From assembly GCA_903970515.1 (NCBI GenBank), contig CAJCJA010000034.1, positions 95,554 through 159,553 of the forward strand: a stretch of 64,000 nt of DNA, written 5' to 3'. The notes under the pieces were generated by a model. The model ran no database searches. It was not told the origin of the DNA and saw only the letters and a program-made list of their open reading frames with translations. Made by a program: the position numbers and the translations under genes. Every line of letters starts with the position of its first letter. The first letter of the stretch is position 1. Below, in pieces: positions 54,410 to 63,596 of the stretch. The DNA comes from Candidatus Saccharibacteria bacterium CG_4_10_14_0_2_um_filter_52_9. GTDB taxonomy: Bacteria; Actinomycetota; Acidimicrobiia; Acidimicrobiales; RAAP-2.

Positions 54410-55430
54410 TGTCTTTCAGTCGGAGGGCTAGTGACGCCCGATTACTTAAGAGACGATCGAAACTCACGGTCACCAGAATCAGCGCTCCCGCCAAGGCGGA
54501 GTCCCAGAAGGGCGACACGTTCACCACGACGAGCGCCTGGTTAATGATTTGCAAGAGAATCGCCCCCAGGGCCGCGCCAATAACGGTGCCACTGCCACCA
54601 AATATTGCGACCCCACCAATTACGCACGAGGCGATTACCAAGAGTTCGTAACCAGAGCCAGCAGTGGCATTGACGGTCGCGAATTCAGAAAGGAAAAGGA
54701 CACCACCGAGTCCGGCCAACGTCCCGCTAATGACGAAAGCCGTAAAAACGCGACGGGCTACGGGCACGCCGGCCAATTGCGCCGCGGCCGGATTGGAGCC
54801 AATCGCGTACAACTCGCGCATCGGGCGAAAGGAGCGCATCGAAAAAGCCACGACCAACGTCACTACGACGGGGATAATGAAGATCCAGGGAAGACCAGCC
54901 CATGTCTCGAAGCCAATCTTCTGAAAAGAGAGCGGAATTGCGGTCGGCTCAATCTGAACGCCGAGCCCGATGATGTTGAGAATGCCGCGAATTATGTACA
55001 GCGCCGCGAGCGATACGACGAGACTCGGCACCTTGGTCACGGTGACAATGAAACCTATGACTGCTCCGCAGAATGCGCCCACGCCGAGTCCGATGACGAA
55101 CGCCAGCACCAGCGAGGGGTGCGCATTGTGGGTGAAATAGTCACCCACCAAGAATGCGGAAATACCCAAGGTCGAGCCGACGGAGAGATCAACATTTCTG
55201 GTCACGATGACCATCGTTTCGCCGACGGCGAGCAACAGAAATAGTGAACCGTTAGTGAAGAGTTGTTGGATGCTCGTAACGTGCGCGAAGTCGTGACTCT
55301 TAATTGTGGTCCCCGCAAAAATCACAAGAATCACTACCAAGATGGCTAACTCACGAGCCCGCGACAATGCTTCTGCGACCCGGTGAGTCTTCATGGGTTG
55401 CGACAATGAGAGTTCGTTGACGACTGACAC
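54390..55430 (-). CDS. rhaP: Rhamnose ABC transporter permease (RhaP-like)
   Basis: Second CUT2-type permease, 346 residues with about eight to ten membrane helices: VTRNVDLSVGSTLGISAFLV, VTVTKVPSLVVSLAALYIIR and SCVIGGVAIFGGSGTVIGAA. Start placed at GTG 55430, six bases after the ATPase stop; the ribosome binding site is weak and an internal ATG (residue 13) is possible. Pairs with RhaQ and is fed by RhaS. Confidence 0.88.
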   Translation of the reverse strand: MSVVNELSLSQPMKTHRVAEALSRARELAILVVILVIFAGTTIKSHDFAHVTSIQQLFTNGSLFLLLAVGETMVIVTRNVDLSVGSTLGISAFLVGDYFTHNAHPSLVLAFVIGLGVGAFCGAVIGFIVTVTKVPSLVVSLAALYIIRGILNIIGLGVQIEPTAIPLSFQKIGFETWAGLPWIFIIPVVVTLVVAFSMRSFRPMRELYAIGSNPAAAQLAGVPVARRVFTAFVISGTLAGLGGVLFLSEFATVNATAGSGYELLVIASCVIGGVAIFGGSGTVIGAALGAILLQIINQALVVVNVSPFWDSALAGALILVTVSFDRLLSNRASLALRLKDSAARGK

Positions 55431-55436
55431 CTTGAT

Positions 55437-56942
55437 CTATACCTGTCCGGTCGCTGCCATCATCACTGACTCTTGCGTTGCGTCGGATCGATTGATGGTC
55501 GCCGCCAATCGACCCTCTCGCATGACCAACACGCGGTCCGCCATCCCGAGAACTTCAGGAAGCTCCGAAGAGATCATGAGTACCGCGACGCCACTCTGCG
55601 CCAGTTCATCGATTATGCGATGGACCTCGGACTTGGTACCTACATCTATTCCTCTGGTCGGTTCATCGACGATGATCAACTTTGGCTGGCCGGCGAGCCA
55701 TTTGGCGAGAACAACTTTTTGCTGATTTCCGCCCGACAGAGTGTTCGCCTCGTCACTCAATCTTCCATATTTAAGATGGAGTCGCACCGCCCAGTCGGCG
55801 GCGAGTTTGTCCTCCGCCCATCGAAAAAGGAAGAGCCCGCGACTGAGTTTCCTCAACGACGCGAGCGCGACGTTATGGTCGATGCCGTAGTCCATGACCA
55901 GACCCTGCTGGCGTCGATCTTCAGGGACGAAGCCAATGCCCGCGTGCATTGCGCGCAAGGGCGAACCCCCTTTTAGCTTCTCGCCATTGATATAGACCGC
56001 CCCCACGTCATATTTGTCAACACCAAAAATTGCGCGAGCAACTTCGGTACGACCAGAACCCACCAGGCCGGACAACCCAACGATTTCACCTGCGTGGACG
56101 GAAAATGAAATGTCGTAAAAGGTTCCTTCCCGAGTAAGGCGTTCCACACGCAAAACTTCGTTGCCCTCGGCGATGTCTGTTTTCGGAAAGAGCAATCCGA
56201 GTTCACGTCCGACCATCGAACGCACTATTTGGTCAATGGTCAGGTCACCAATGAGATCGGTACGGACAAAGGCGCCGTCGCGCATTATCGTGACCCGTTG
56301 ACAAATTTCGAAAACCTCTTCGAGTCGATGCGAGATGAACAAGATTGCGACGCCCCGTTCGCGCAAGTTGGCGACGACGGTGAAGAGACGCTTGACCTCC
56401 TCAGGGCTCAAGGCTGCCGTTGGTTCGTCCATGACGACGACGCGCGCGTCCTTGGAGAGCGCCTTGGCGATCTCGACCATCTGCTGATCGGCAACCGACA
56501 AACCTTTGGCCTTACGATTTGGGTCGATGTCGACCCCTAATTGCTCGAAGATGACACGTGCTTGACGCCGCATCTCGCGCCGATTGATCGTGCGGCCAAT
56601 GGTCAGCGGCTGGCGACCTAGATAAATATTCTCTGCGACATTGAGGTCGTCAAATAATGTTGGTTCTTGGTAGATGACCGCAATACCGGCCTCTTGACTG
56701 TCATGAGGACCTCGGAAATTCCTCGCCTTACCGTCGTAGGTGTAGACGCCCCCGTCTGCCTGGTAGACGCCGGCGATGATTTTGACCAACGTCGACTTTC
56801 CCGCGCCGTTCTCACCGAGCAGCGCGTGCGCCTCGCCGGGATACAACTCGATGGACCCATCTGCGAGAGCGACGACCGCCCCGAAAGACTTGGACACGTT
56901 CTTCATTACGAGGATGGGTTCGACTACGTGCACGTCACTCAT
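55437..56942 (-). CDS. rhaT: Rhamnose ABC transporter ATP-binding protein (RhaT-like)
   Basis: Duplicated sugar ABC ATPase of 501 residues powering RhaPQ. First half: Walker A GENGAGKSTLVK (about 40-51), LSVADQQMVEIAKAL signature region, Walker B VVVMDEPTAALS. Second half has the degenerate Walker A GLVGSGRTEVARAI typical of CUT2 proteins and LSGGNQQKVVLAKWL with LIIVDEPTRGID. I choose ATG 56942 (MSDVHVVEP); a longer frame adds seven Trp/Leu-rich residues. First gene of the rhamnose operon, with a promoter at 57052-57080. Confidence 0.92.
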   Translation of the reverse strand: MSDVHVVEPILVMKNVSKSFGAVVALADGSIELYPGEAHALLGENGAGKSTLVKIIAGVYQADGGVYTYDGKARNFRGPHDSQEAGIAVIYQEPTLFDDLNVAENIYLGRQPLTIGRTINRREMRRQARVIFEQLGVDIDPNRKAKGLSVADQQMVEIAKALSKDARVVVMDEPTAALSPEEVKRLFTVVANLRERGVAILFISHRLEEVFEICQRVTIMRDGAFVRTDLIGDLTIDQIVRSMVGRELGLLFPKTDIAEGNEVLRVERLTREGTFYDISFSVHAGEIVGLSGLVGSGRTEVARAIFGVDKYDVGAVYINGEKLKGGSPLRAMHAGIGFVPEDRRQQGLVMDYGIDHNVALASLRKLSRGLFLFRWAEDKLAADWAVRLHLKYGRLSDEANTLSGGNQQKVVLAKWLAGQPKLIIVDEPTRGIDVGTKSEVHRIIDELAQSGVAVLMISSELPEVLGMADRVLVMREGRLAATINRSDATQESVMMAATGQV

Positions 56943-57051
56943 TGTCCAACCCAACCACAGCAATTGAAGCGACGCGCCAGACGGTGTGCGGTTTCAATGT
57001 CGGCACAACATCCCCCTAAATGGCGCAGTCTTGTTGACAAGCGTGAAGTGA

Positions 57052-57080
57052 AGTAAAGCAGACCACTTCTCGAGCGTCAA
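57052..57080 (-). promoter_or_regulatory. Candidate promoter of the rhaT operon
   Basis: On the minus strand TTGACG (57075-57080) and TTTACT (57052-57057) are 17 bases apart, an ideal spacing. Transcription would start near 57045, leaving about 100 bases of 5' leader. About 20 bases upstream of the -35 lies CAACA-AG-TGTTG (57101-57112), a palindrome that may be a second regulatory site distinct from the TTGTGA half-sites. Confidence 0.55.
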
Positions 57081-57205
57081 GATTTTACTCAGAAAAATAA
57101 CAACAAGTGTTGAACAATATAACATTCTGAGCGCTCTTCAATTTCTCGCTGACTGTATTGACCGCCGTACACTCGCTGTAATTCTGCAATCCAAAAAGGA
57201 GCAAC

Positions 57206-57985
57206 GTGCGCATCTCGCTCTTCGTGACGTGCATGAATAATGTCCTCTATCCCGACACCGGTCGCGCGGTCGTCACCGTCCTCGAACGACTTGGGCACCA
57301 GGTCGACTTCATCGAATCCCAGACGTGCTGCGGTCAGATGCATCTCAACGCTGGCTACCGACCAGAAGGACTCAGTCTGGCCCGAAAGGTCATTGATTCC
57401 TTCGAGGACGCCGACGTCGTCGTCGTGCCATCTGGTTCGTGCACGAGCACGATGCGTCACCTTTGGGCCGACGTCGCCACCGACGAACTCGACGATGGAC
57501 TCGTGCGAGCGAGCCAGGAATTCGCACCAAAAGTCTTTGAATTCACTGAACTCCTCGTCGACGTACTCGGTGTCACCGACGTCGGAGCGACCTTCGAACG
57601 GCGTGTCACCTATCACCCCACGTGCCATTCTCTTCGATCGATCCACGTTGGTGATCGGCCGTTGGCCTTGTTGCGCGCGGTGCGTGGCATTGACTTGATC
57701 GCTCTTCCCGAATTCGATCAGTGCTGTGGATTTGGAGGACTCTTCTCGCTCAAAAATCCCGACACTTCGGCCGCAATGGGCCTTGACAAAATTGCGAACG
57801 TCGTCGCGACGGGCGCCGACGTGCTGTGCGCCTCTGATAATTCGTGCTTGACACATCTGTCCACGCTCGCGAAGAAGTCCTCTTCATTGGTTCCGGGATA
57901 CCAAAGCGACAGCGTTCACGCTCAACCCAACTTCGAAGTCAAACACATCGCCGAAATACTTGCGTCGACGACGGCAGGCGCGTAA
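57206..57985 (+). CDS. lutA: L-lactate utilisation subunit LutA
   Basis: Subunit of the LutABC iron-sulfur lactate oxidase, with two cysteine-rich CCG domains that bind non-cubane clusters in relatives. The 259-residue protein shows SQTCCGQMHLNAGYRPEGL (about 37-55) and EFDQCCGFGGLFSLKN (about 169-184), plus THP-like PTCHSLR. AAAAGGAG precedes the GTG start. It is divergent from the rhamnose operon and directly abuts lutBC, so L-lactate made by RhaEW would be oxidised to pyruvate by its product. Confidence 0.92.
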   Translation: MRISLFVTCMNNVLYPDTGRAVVTVLERLGHQVDFIESQTCCGQMHLNAGYRPEGLSLARKVIDSFEDADVVVVPSGSCTSTMRHLWADVATDELDDGLVRASQEFAPKVFEFTELLVDVLGVTDVGATFERRVTYHPTCHSLRSIHVGDRPLALLRAVRGIDLIALPEFDQCCGFGGLFSLKNPDTSAAMGLDKIANVVATGADVLCASDNSCLTHLSTLAKKSSSLVPGYQSDSVHAQPNFEVKHIAEILASTTAGA

Positions 57986-60166
57986 ATGGCTAGGACATTC
58001 GCCGGCGCCCCCGATTTTCCCGTGGGGGCCAAGATCTCGTTGGCCAATCCCCAATTGCGAAGCAACATGGCGCGCGCCACGCGCACGATTCGTGAAAAAC
58101 GCAATCTTCGAGTCTCGGAGCTCGACACGTGGGAGGAGCTTCGCGTGGCCGGCGAATCCATCAAGCGCACCGCGCTCGCTCGCCTCCACGAACTTCTCAG
58201 CACATTCGAGAAGAACGTCACCGAAGCGGGTGGTCACGTCCACTGGGCCGTCGACGCCGAGCACGCCCGACGCATCGTCCTCGAGATTGTTCAGGCGACG
58301 GGAACGAAGGACGTCGTCAAGATCAAGTCAATGACGAGTGTCGAGATCGACCTCAACTCGGCACTGGAAGACGCGGGCATCACCGCTTATGAGACCGACC
58401 TCGCCGAATTGATTGTCCAACTCGGCGACGACCTGCCGAGTCACATCGTCGTGCCGGCGATTCACCGCAACCGTGACGAAGTACGCGACATTTTCAAAGA
58501 GCACATGGGCGAGTGGGGACTCAAGGCTCCCGACGATCTTTCGAACGTCCCCGAAGACCTCGCGCGCGCTGCTCGACTCCACCTGCGCGAACGGTTCCTC
58601 GCCTCGCAAGTTGGCATCTCTGGCGCGAATTTTCTGGTCGCGGAAACTGGATCGGTCGCGATCGTGGAGTCAGAAGGTAACGGGCGGATGTGTCTGACGC
58701 TGCCCAACACGTTGATATCGCTCGCGGGCATTGACAAGGTCATCCCCCGCTTCGAGGACTTGGACGTCTTCTTACAAGTGTTACCGCGTTCAGCGACCGG
58801 CGAGCGTATGAATCCCTACAACTCGATCTGGACTGGCGTCACGAAGGGCGACGGACCGCAGAATTTTCACGTCGTGTTGATTGACAACGGCCGCTCGAGC
58901 GCCCTTGACGACCGGGTGGGACGCGACGCGTTGCGCTGCATACGGTGCGCCGCGTGCCTCAACGTGTGTCCGGTCTACGAACGAGTGGGCGGTCACGCGT
59001 ACGGTTCCGTCTATCCCGGACCCATTGGTGCCGTACTGACACCTCAGCTCAATCACGTCACGAGCGACCACGTCGCTCAATCGCTTCCCTACGCGTCGAC
59101 GCTCTGCGGCGCATGCTTCGACGCGTGTCCCGTTCGTATCGATATCCCTAAGCTTCTCGTGCACTTGCGCGGTGAGGTCGTTGACGCGAAGCGGAGCTTC
59201 GTGCCAACGACGCAAGAGCAAGTGGGAATGCGCGCCGCGTCGTGGATCTTCGCACGATCCTCACGACTGCGTGGCGTCGCAGACCTTGGCGCGAAGTCGA
59301 GTGGCGTCCTCCAGGGACGAAGGATCTCGTTGCCCGGTTGGCTCTCTGGCTGGAGCAAGTTTCGTACCGTTCCAATTCCCTCCCGGGTCAGCTTCGCGAC
59401 GTGGTGGCACAAGGAACGCGGAGTGCAAGGCGAAAGTCGCGTTTCATCGCGTCGACGAGAATTTCGACACAAGAACGCGAGGATCGAACCTCACGCGCTG
59501 GGTATCCGTCGCGACATCGCTCCCGACGCGACACTGAATCAGGCCAACGCTCGCGACGCAATACTTTCGGCAATTCGTCACGCGAATCGTGCGCAGGCTG
59601 AACAACCACCCATCTCGCGCTCGTACCGTCGAGCGGCGCGCGAAGAAACGATTGACATTATCGAACACTTCGAAGAACGCGTCAGCGACTACCAAGCGAC
59701 GGTGAGATTGACAACCTCTGAGGACCTCGCGTCTGCGGTGAGTACGGCCCTTTCCTCACGGCAAAGCACGTCGGTCGTGGTGCCCTCGGGAGTGCCTCGC
59801 GAATGGCTCTCCTCGTTCGCCGGGACCGTTGTCACCGACGACAGCACCCTGGATCTGAAGAGCATCAATGCGGTTGACGCGGTGGTGACGGGATGCACGG
59901 CCGGGATCGCCGAGACGGGCACCGTGATTCTCAATTCAGATTCGAATGAGGGACGACGGGTGATCACGCTCATTCCCGACCATCACGTGGTGGTCATCCG
60001 CGCCGAACAGATCGTCCCCGATGTCCCTGACGTCATCGCGCGACTCGATCCCGCGCGACCTCTGACGTGGATCAGCGGACCTTCCGCGACAAGCGACATC
60101 GAACTCAGCCGCGTCGAAGGAGTACACGGACCGCGAAAGCTCGACGTCATCATCGTTCGCGAGTGA
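57986..60166 (+). CDS. LutB-LutC fusion protein of the L-lactate oxidase
   Basis: A 726-residue single chain joining two usually separate subunits. Residues 1 to about 470 are LutB: GISGANFLVAETGSVAIVES and two [4Fe-4S] ferredoxin motifs, CIRCAACLNVCPVY (about 314-327) and CGACFDACPVRIDIPK (about 374-389). A basic linker (about 470-520) leads to a LutC domain (about 520-726) with ALSSRQSTSVVVPSGV and GCTAGIAETGTVILNSDSNE. ATG lies immediately after the lutA stop. The fusion implies fixed one-to-one assembly of B and C. Confidence 0.92.
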   Translation: MARTFAGAPDFPVGAKISLANPQLRSNMARATRTIREKRNLRVSELDTWEELRVAGESIKRTALARLHELLSTFEKNVTEAGGHVHWAVDAEHARRIVLEIVQATGTKDVVKIKSMTSVEIDLNSALEDAGITAYETDLAELIVQLGDDLPSHIVVPAIHRNRDEVRDIFKEHMGEWGLKAPDDLSNVPEDLARAARLHLRERFLASQVGISGANFLVAETGSVAIVESEGNGRMCLTLPNTLISLAGIDKVIPRFEDLDVFLQVLPRSATGERMNPYNSIWTGVTKGDGPQNFHVVLIDNGRSSALDDRVGRDALRCIRCAACLNVCPVYERVGGHAYGSVYPGPIGAVLTPQLNHVTSDHVAQSLPYASTLCGACFDACPVRIDIPKLLVHLRGEVVDAKRSFVPTTQEQVGMRAASWIFARSSRLRGVADLGAKSSGVLQGRRISLPGWLSGWSKFRTVPIPSRVSFATWWHKERGVQGESRVSSRRREFRHKNARIEPHALGIRRDIAPDATLNQANARDAILSAIRHANRAQAEQPPISRSYRRAAREETIDIIEHFEERVSDYQATVRLTTSEDLASAVSTALSSRQSTSVVVPSGVPREWLSSFAGTVVTDDSTLDLKSINAVDAVVTGCTAGIAETGTVILNSDSNEGRRVITLIPDHHVVVIRAEQIVPDVPDVIARLDPARPLTWISGPSATSDIELSRVEGVHGPRKLDVIIVRE

Positions 60167-60185
60167 ATAGCGCGAATCGGGCTCG

Positions 60186-60974
60186 CTACGAAGCGGCGAC
60201 GTGCACCAAGGGTTCGACGTGAAGGATTTCGACGCCCACTTCTCTGGCGGCGAGGATCGTGCGGCTGTCCGGTGACGCGTTCGTGACGATCAAGTCAATG
60301 TCACTGAGTGGCGTGACGTTGACGAACGCCACTTGTCCCATTTTTGACGCATCGGCGAGGACGACCACTCGACGACTCGAGCGAATCGCCGCGAGCTTAA
60401 TTTGCGTGTCCTCCATGTTGTACTCGGTGAGACCCTTTTCAACACTCAACCCGGCGGCACCAATGAACACCGAGTCGCAATTCAAATCGTCGAACGAGGC
60501 CTCCGCCCTCGACCCAACCAGACTCATCTCACCGTGGCGGAGTTTTCCACCGGTCACCATCGTGCGGATCTCGGGTTTCGTGTCGAGTTCGGTCGCGATC
60601 AGCAGGGAGCTCGTGATGATGGTGAGCGCGATACCCGGATTTATTGCCCGCGCCATCTGAAGCGTCGTGGTGCCCCCATCGATGATGGTCGTCTCACCTG
60701 GCGACAACAACTCAGCGGCGGCCTCCCCGATTCGTTGCTTCGCTTGGGCTTCGTGCGTGGAGCGCTGCAGAATCGGAGGCTGATACGAGCGACTCTGGGT
60801 GGAGATGGCGCCCCCACGCACCCGACGTGCGAGACCCTCTAATTCGAGAAGTTCCAAGTCCCTTCTGATTGTCATTTCTGATGTTCCAAAGGTCTGAGCG
60901 AGCTCGGCAATGGACGCTTCGCCCGAGTTCAAGAGACGATTCGCAATCGTGGCACGTCGTAACTTTGAACTCAC
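60186..60974 (-). CDS. DeoR-family regulator, probable rhamnose repressor
   Basis: A 262-residue DeoR/GlpR-type protein: N-terminal winged helix with RRATIANRLLNSGEASIAEL and GTSEMTIRRDLELLELEGLA (recognition helix), then the sugar-phosphate sensing domain with IDGGTTTLQMARAI and the FIGAAGLSVEKGLTEYNMED segment. The GTG start at 60974 lies six bases after TATCCT; a 17-base spacer leads to TTGACT. Two TTCACAA direct repeats 21 bases apart flank that promoter, so autorepression is likely. Location at the end of the rha/lut region suggests it controls both. Confidence 0.88.
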   Translation of the reverse strand: MSSKLRRATIANRLLNSGEASIAELAQTFGTSEMTIRRDLELLELEGLARRVRGGAISTQSRSYQPPILQRSTHEAQAKQRIGEAAAELLSPGETTIIDGGTTTLQMARAINPGIALTIITSSLLIATELDTKPEIRTMVTGGKLRHGEMSLVGSRAEASFDDLNCDSVFIGAAGLSVEKGLTEYNMEDTQIKLAAIRSSRRVVVLADASKMGQVAFVNVTPLSDIDLIVTNASPDSRTILAAREVGVEILHVEPLVHVAAS

Positions 60975-60980
60975 GCCGAA

Positions 60981-61023
60981 AGGATAAGTTGCAAATTCAC
61001 AAAAGTCAAACCAGTTTTCACAA
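60981..61023 (-). promoter_or_regulatory. Promoter and tandem operator half-sites of the DeoR-type regulator
   Basis: Minus-strand -10 TATCCT (60981-60986), 17-base spacer, -35 TTGACT (61004-61009), start codon GTG six bases after the -10. TTGTGAA (read on the minus strand) occurs at 60996-61002 inside the spacer and at 61017-61023 just upstream, 21 bases apart, i.e. on the same face of the helix. The same half-site forms the rhaS palindrome. Confidence 0.7.
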
Positions 61024-61321
61024 TTTGAGACCGAAAGGTGTGAAGCGTCTCCGTCCGTAGCGGACCACACGAAACGTAAGAAATACCAATGCTCGGCTAC
61101 CGAGTTCTTGCTTCACGAGAAAGGCTGCACTGATGGAGGACATCGTCGTCTAGGCAAACACGTGCACAAAATTTGAGAACACTTGTGAGAATGTAAGGGG
61201 CACGGTGATGGACTCCTGGTCGTTCGCGAGCGGCTGACGCGAGAGTGCGCGCCTCGCCTTTAGGAGCTCGAGCTCACTCACGAACCATTGGCGCAATTTT
61301 TACCGTACGTGGTCGAGTGAG
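61024..61321. other. Intergenic region between the regulator and tRNA-Arg
   Basis: About 300 bases with no convincing gene. It holds a possible further operator-like element, CACAAAATTTGAGAACACTTG (61175-61185 region) with TTGTGA at 61183-61188, resembling the regulator's half-sites but farther from the promoter. The remainder shows no repeat or hairpin I can support. Confidence 0.35.
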
Positions 61322-61395
<74 letters not shown>

Positions 61396-61796
61396 GTGAA
61401 ACTTGTTTCAGAAAGCGACACGCTTCAATGCGTCTCGCCGACCGATCACCAAGTCTAATCCGTGATGTCGCCTACGTCAGTTGTCGCGTCACTAACCACA
61501 ACGAAGAGTTGACACCGTTCCGACGTCAAACCAGTCATCTTCAAAGCCGCCACACTTCTCGCCAACAATTGAATGAATTAGTGATTCAACTCAACGCGTG
61601 AGCACAAATACACGCAATAGTCGACGATGCAAGGGGACTTAGGCCCAATTTCACCGCAATCGAGTCCAAGACTCGACATTCTTCGATTCATTTTTAGGGC
61701 AAAGCAGTAAGTCGAAACAATAAAATGTCTGTCGGGACGTCAAGAACTCGCTTCCTTCCATTTCAACTTTTCGCTGAAACTACGAAGAAGGCCACA
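61396..61796. other. Intergenic region ahead of the collagen-like gene
   Basis: About 400 bases, AT-richer than average toward its right end. Apart from the tRNA-Arg leader hairpin (61397-61410), it contains an inverted repeat TTGAAT/ATTCAA (about 61569-61588, arms six bases, nine-base spacer). An in-frame ATG at 61725 could extend the collagen-like protein by 24 residues but lacks a ribosome binding site. Confidence 0.35.
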
Positions 61797-63596
61797 ATGA
61801 CTTGTCTACCCGCCAAGAGGACGTTTTTCAGTCTTGCCCTCGTTCTCAGCGTCACGCTACCGAGCGGATTGGCAACCGCTCAAACTTCACAATTTGGCGC
61901 AGGCGCCGCGAAATTCGCCCCTCGAACTTCCGAGCCCTCTCGTTGCACTACGAGCGCGCCAACATATCCATATCGGGGATACTGCGCCACGCTCGGCGAA
62001 AAAAACACCTACTTCGGTCTCTACGGACTGGGCTTCCCTACGCCAAATGGTTGGGGAATGTGTGCGGACTCCCCGGCACTTGACGACGATTACCCTTCGC
62101 CAAGTTTCGATTACGTGGTGACCACTGCGCCGCGCAACGCGATGACGTCTGGTTTCGCCGCCCTCGGCTACGCCCTTTCGCGAGAACAATTACTGGGGCG
62201 AATCAACGCCGGCGAACCCGGCCTCTATTCGGCGAACGACGTAGGGGCTGCAGCAAAGCTGGCGTACAACCACGTCGCGTGGGGAATTCCCTATCCGCTT
62301 TCAGATGCGGGCACCACAGCGGCCATCGATGAGCTTCAAACTTTCATGGATCAAGTTCGCGGCATTTCCGCCGCGCCAGTCGTCAGCGTCACGCTCAAAG
62401 ACCACTCCACGAGTTTCGACAAATCGACGACCTTGAAAATAAAGGTAACGGTGCCCGGTTCCAATCGTGGGCTTCCCAATCAAGCTGTCCGCGTTACATT
62501 GCACTTCGCATCATTCAAAGGATCTTCGCGAACGACCGAAACGGTCGTCACAAACTCGCAAGGCATCAGCTTCGTGCCGATCACGGCCGCAAGCTCCGCG
62601 CCGAGGAGTATTACAGTGAGCGCACGTGCGAGCGTTGGCACACCCGGCCTCGTCTTCTTTCGACCAACCCAAGTTGTTCAAAGCGCGCAACTCATCGTGT
62701 CGCCAAGAGCGGCCGTAATCACTTCGACGTCCCGGACCTTCGATGACAAAGCGAGTTCTCCAAATGGACTTATCAATCCTGTAGGTCCAATTGGGCCAGC
62801 GGGTCCAGCCGGATCTAGAGGCGTGGCCGGACCAGCGGGTGCAAGCGGACGGGTCGGACCGAGTGGGCCGGCAGGTCCAGCCGGATCGAGAGGCAGGGCC
62901 GGTCAAGCGGGTGCAAGCGGACGGGTCGGATCGAGTGGGCCAGCGGGCACGACTGGACCGGCAGGACCAAGTGGGCCCAAAGGAGCGACCGGAGCAACTG
63001 GAACGAGTGGGCTGACTGGACCGGTAGGACCAAGTGGGCCGACGGGAGCAACGGGGGCGACCGGAGCGACCGGAGCGAGTGGAGCAACGGGAGCGAGTGG
63101 GCCAGCAGGAGCGACTGGACTGGCAGGACCGAGTGGGCCGACGGGAGCGACGGGTGCGACCGGTTCAATTGGACCAGTGGGTCCAACCAGCACAGCGAAT
63201 TACGCCTACGTCTACAACGAAGGCGCAGAAACCGTGCCAATTGGCTCGTCAATAGACTTCGATAGCAATGGCCCACTTCTCGGCTTTACTCACGCGCCAG
63301 GCACCGATGGCATTGCCGCCATCACCGCGGGGGTCTACCTCATCGACTTCTCGGTTTCAGGAGTAGAGCCCGGACAATTCGCGTTGTTCGATAATGGCGC
63401 ACTGATCTCGGGTTCTACGTATGGATCAGGGGCGGGCACGCAGATAAATAGCGGACAGGTCCTCGTGACTCTCAGCCCCGGCGACGTCGTTACGTTGGTC
63501 AACCATGTGTCAGCGGCCGCAGTGACATTGCAAACGCTTGCCGGCGGCAGCTCAATGAATGTGAACGCATCAGTTCTCATTGATCAAGTTGGCTAA
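61797..63596 (+). CDS. Secreted collagen-like protein with a BclA/C1q-like C-terminal domain
   Basis: A 599-residue extracellular protein. After an export signal ([20 protein letters not shown], cleavage near 30) comes a Cys-containing domain (about 45-190, motifs [15 protein letters not shown] and [16 protein letters not shown]), an Ig-like domain (about 200-305) and 45 uninterrupted Gly-X-Y triplets (about 331-465), many GPA, GPS or GAT, so a triple helix is expected. The final 125 residues ([10 protein letters not shown] to [11 protein letters not shown]) resemble the trimerising C-terminal domain of Bacillus-type BclA collagen-like proteins. No sortase motif or membrane anchor follows, so it may be released or held by other proteins. 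AAGAAGG precedes ATG 61797. Confidence 0.85.
   Translation: MTCLPAKRTFFSLALVLSVTLPSGLATAQTSQFGAGAAKFAPRTSEPSRCTTSAPTYPYRGYCATLGEKNTYFGLYGLGFPTPNGWGMCADSPALDDDYPSPSFDYVVTTAPRNAMTSGFAALGYALSREQLLGRINAGEPGLYSANDVGAAAKLAYNHVAWGIPYPLSDAGTTAAIDELQTFMDQVRGISAAPVVSVTLKDHSTSFDKSTTLKIKVTVPGSNRGLPNQAVRVTLHFASFKGSSRTTETVVTNSQGISFVPITAASSAPRSITVSARASVGTPGLVFFRPTQVVQSAQLIVSPRAAVITSTSRTFDDKASSPNGLINPVGPIGPAGPAGSRGVAGPAGASGRVGPSGPAGPAGSRGRAGQAGASGRVGSSGPAGTTGPAGPSGPKGATGATGTSGLTGPVGPSGPTGATGATGATGASGATGASGPAGATGLAGPSGPTGATGATGSIGPVGPTSTANYAYVYNEGAETVPIGSSIDFDSNGPLLGFTHAPGTDGIAAITAGVYLIDFSVSGVEPGQFALFDNGALISGSTYGSGAGTQINSGQVLVTLSPGDVVTLVNHVSAAAVTLQTLAGGSSMNVNASVLIDQVG
62793..62936 (+). repeat. Two tandem 72-bp repeats in the collagen-like gene
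   Basis: 62793-62864 and 62865-62936 are in-frame copies encoding eight triplets each ([33 protein letters not shown]), with only scattered substitutions. They indicate recent duplication within the triple-helix region; the later triplets follow a different, shorter GAT-rich period. Confidence 0.85.

Noticed and set aside
62780..63190. CRISPR-like or VNTR array
   Set aside because: The periodicity is coding (Gly-X-Y triplets in frame) and lacks repeat-spacer organisation.
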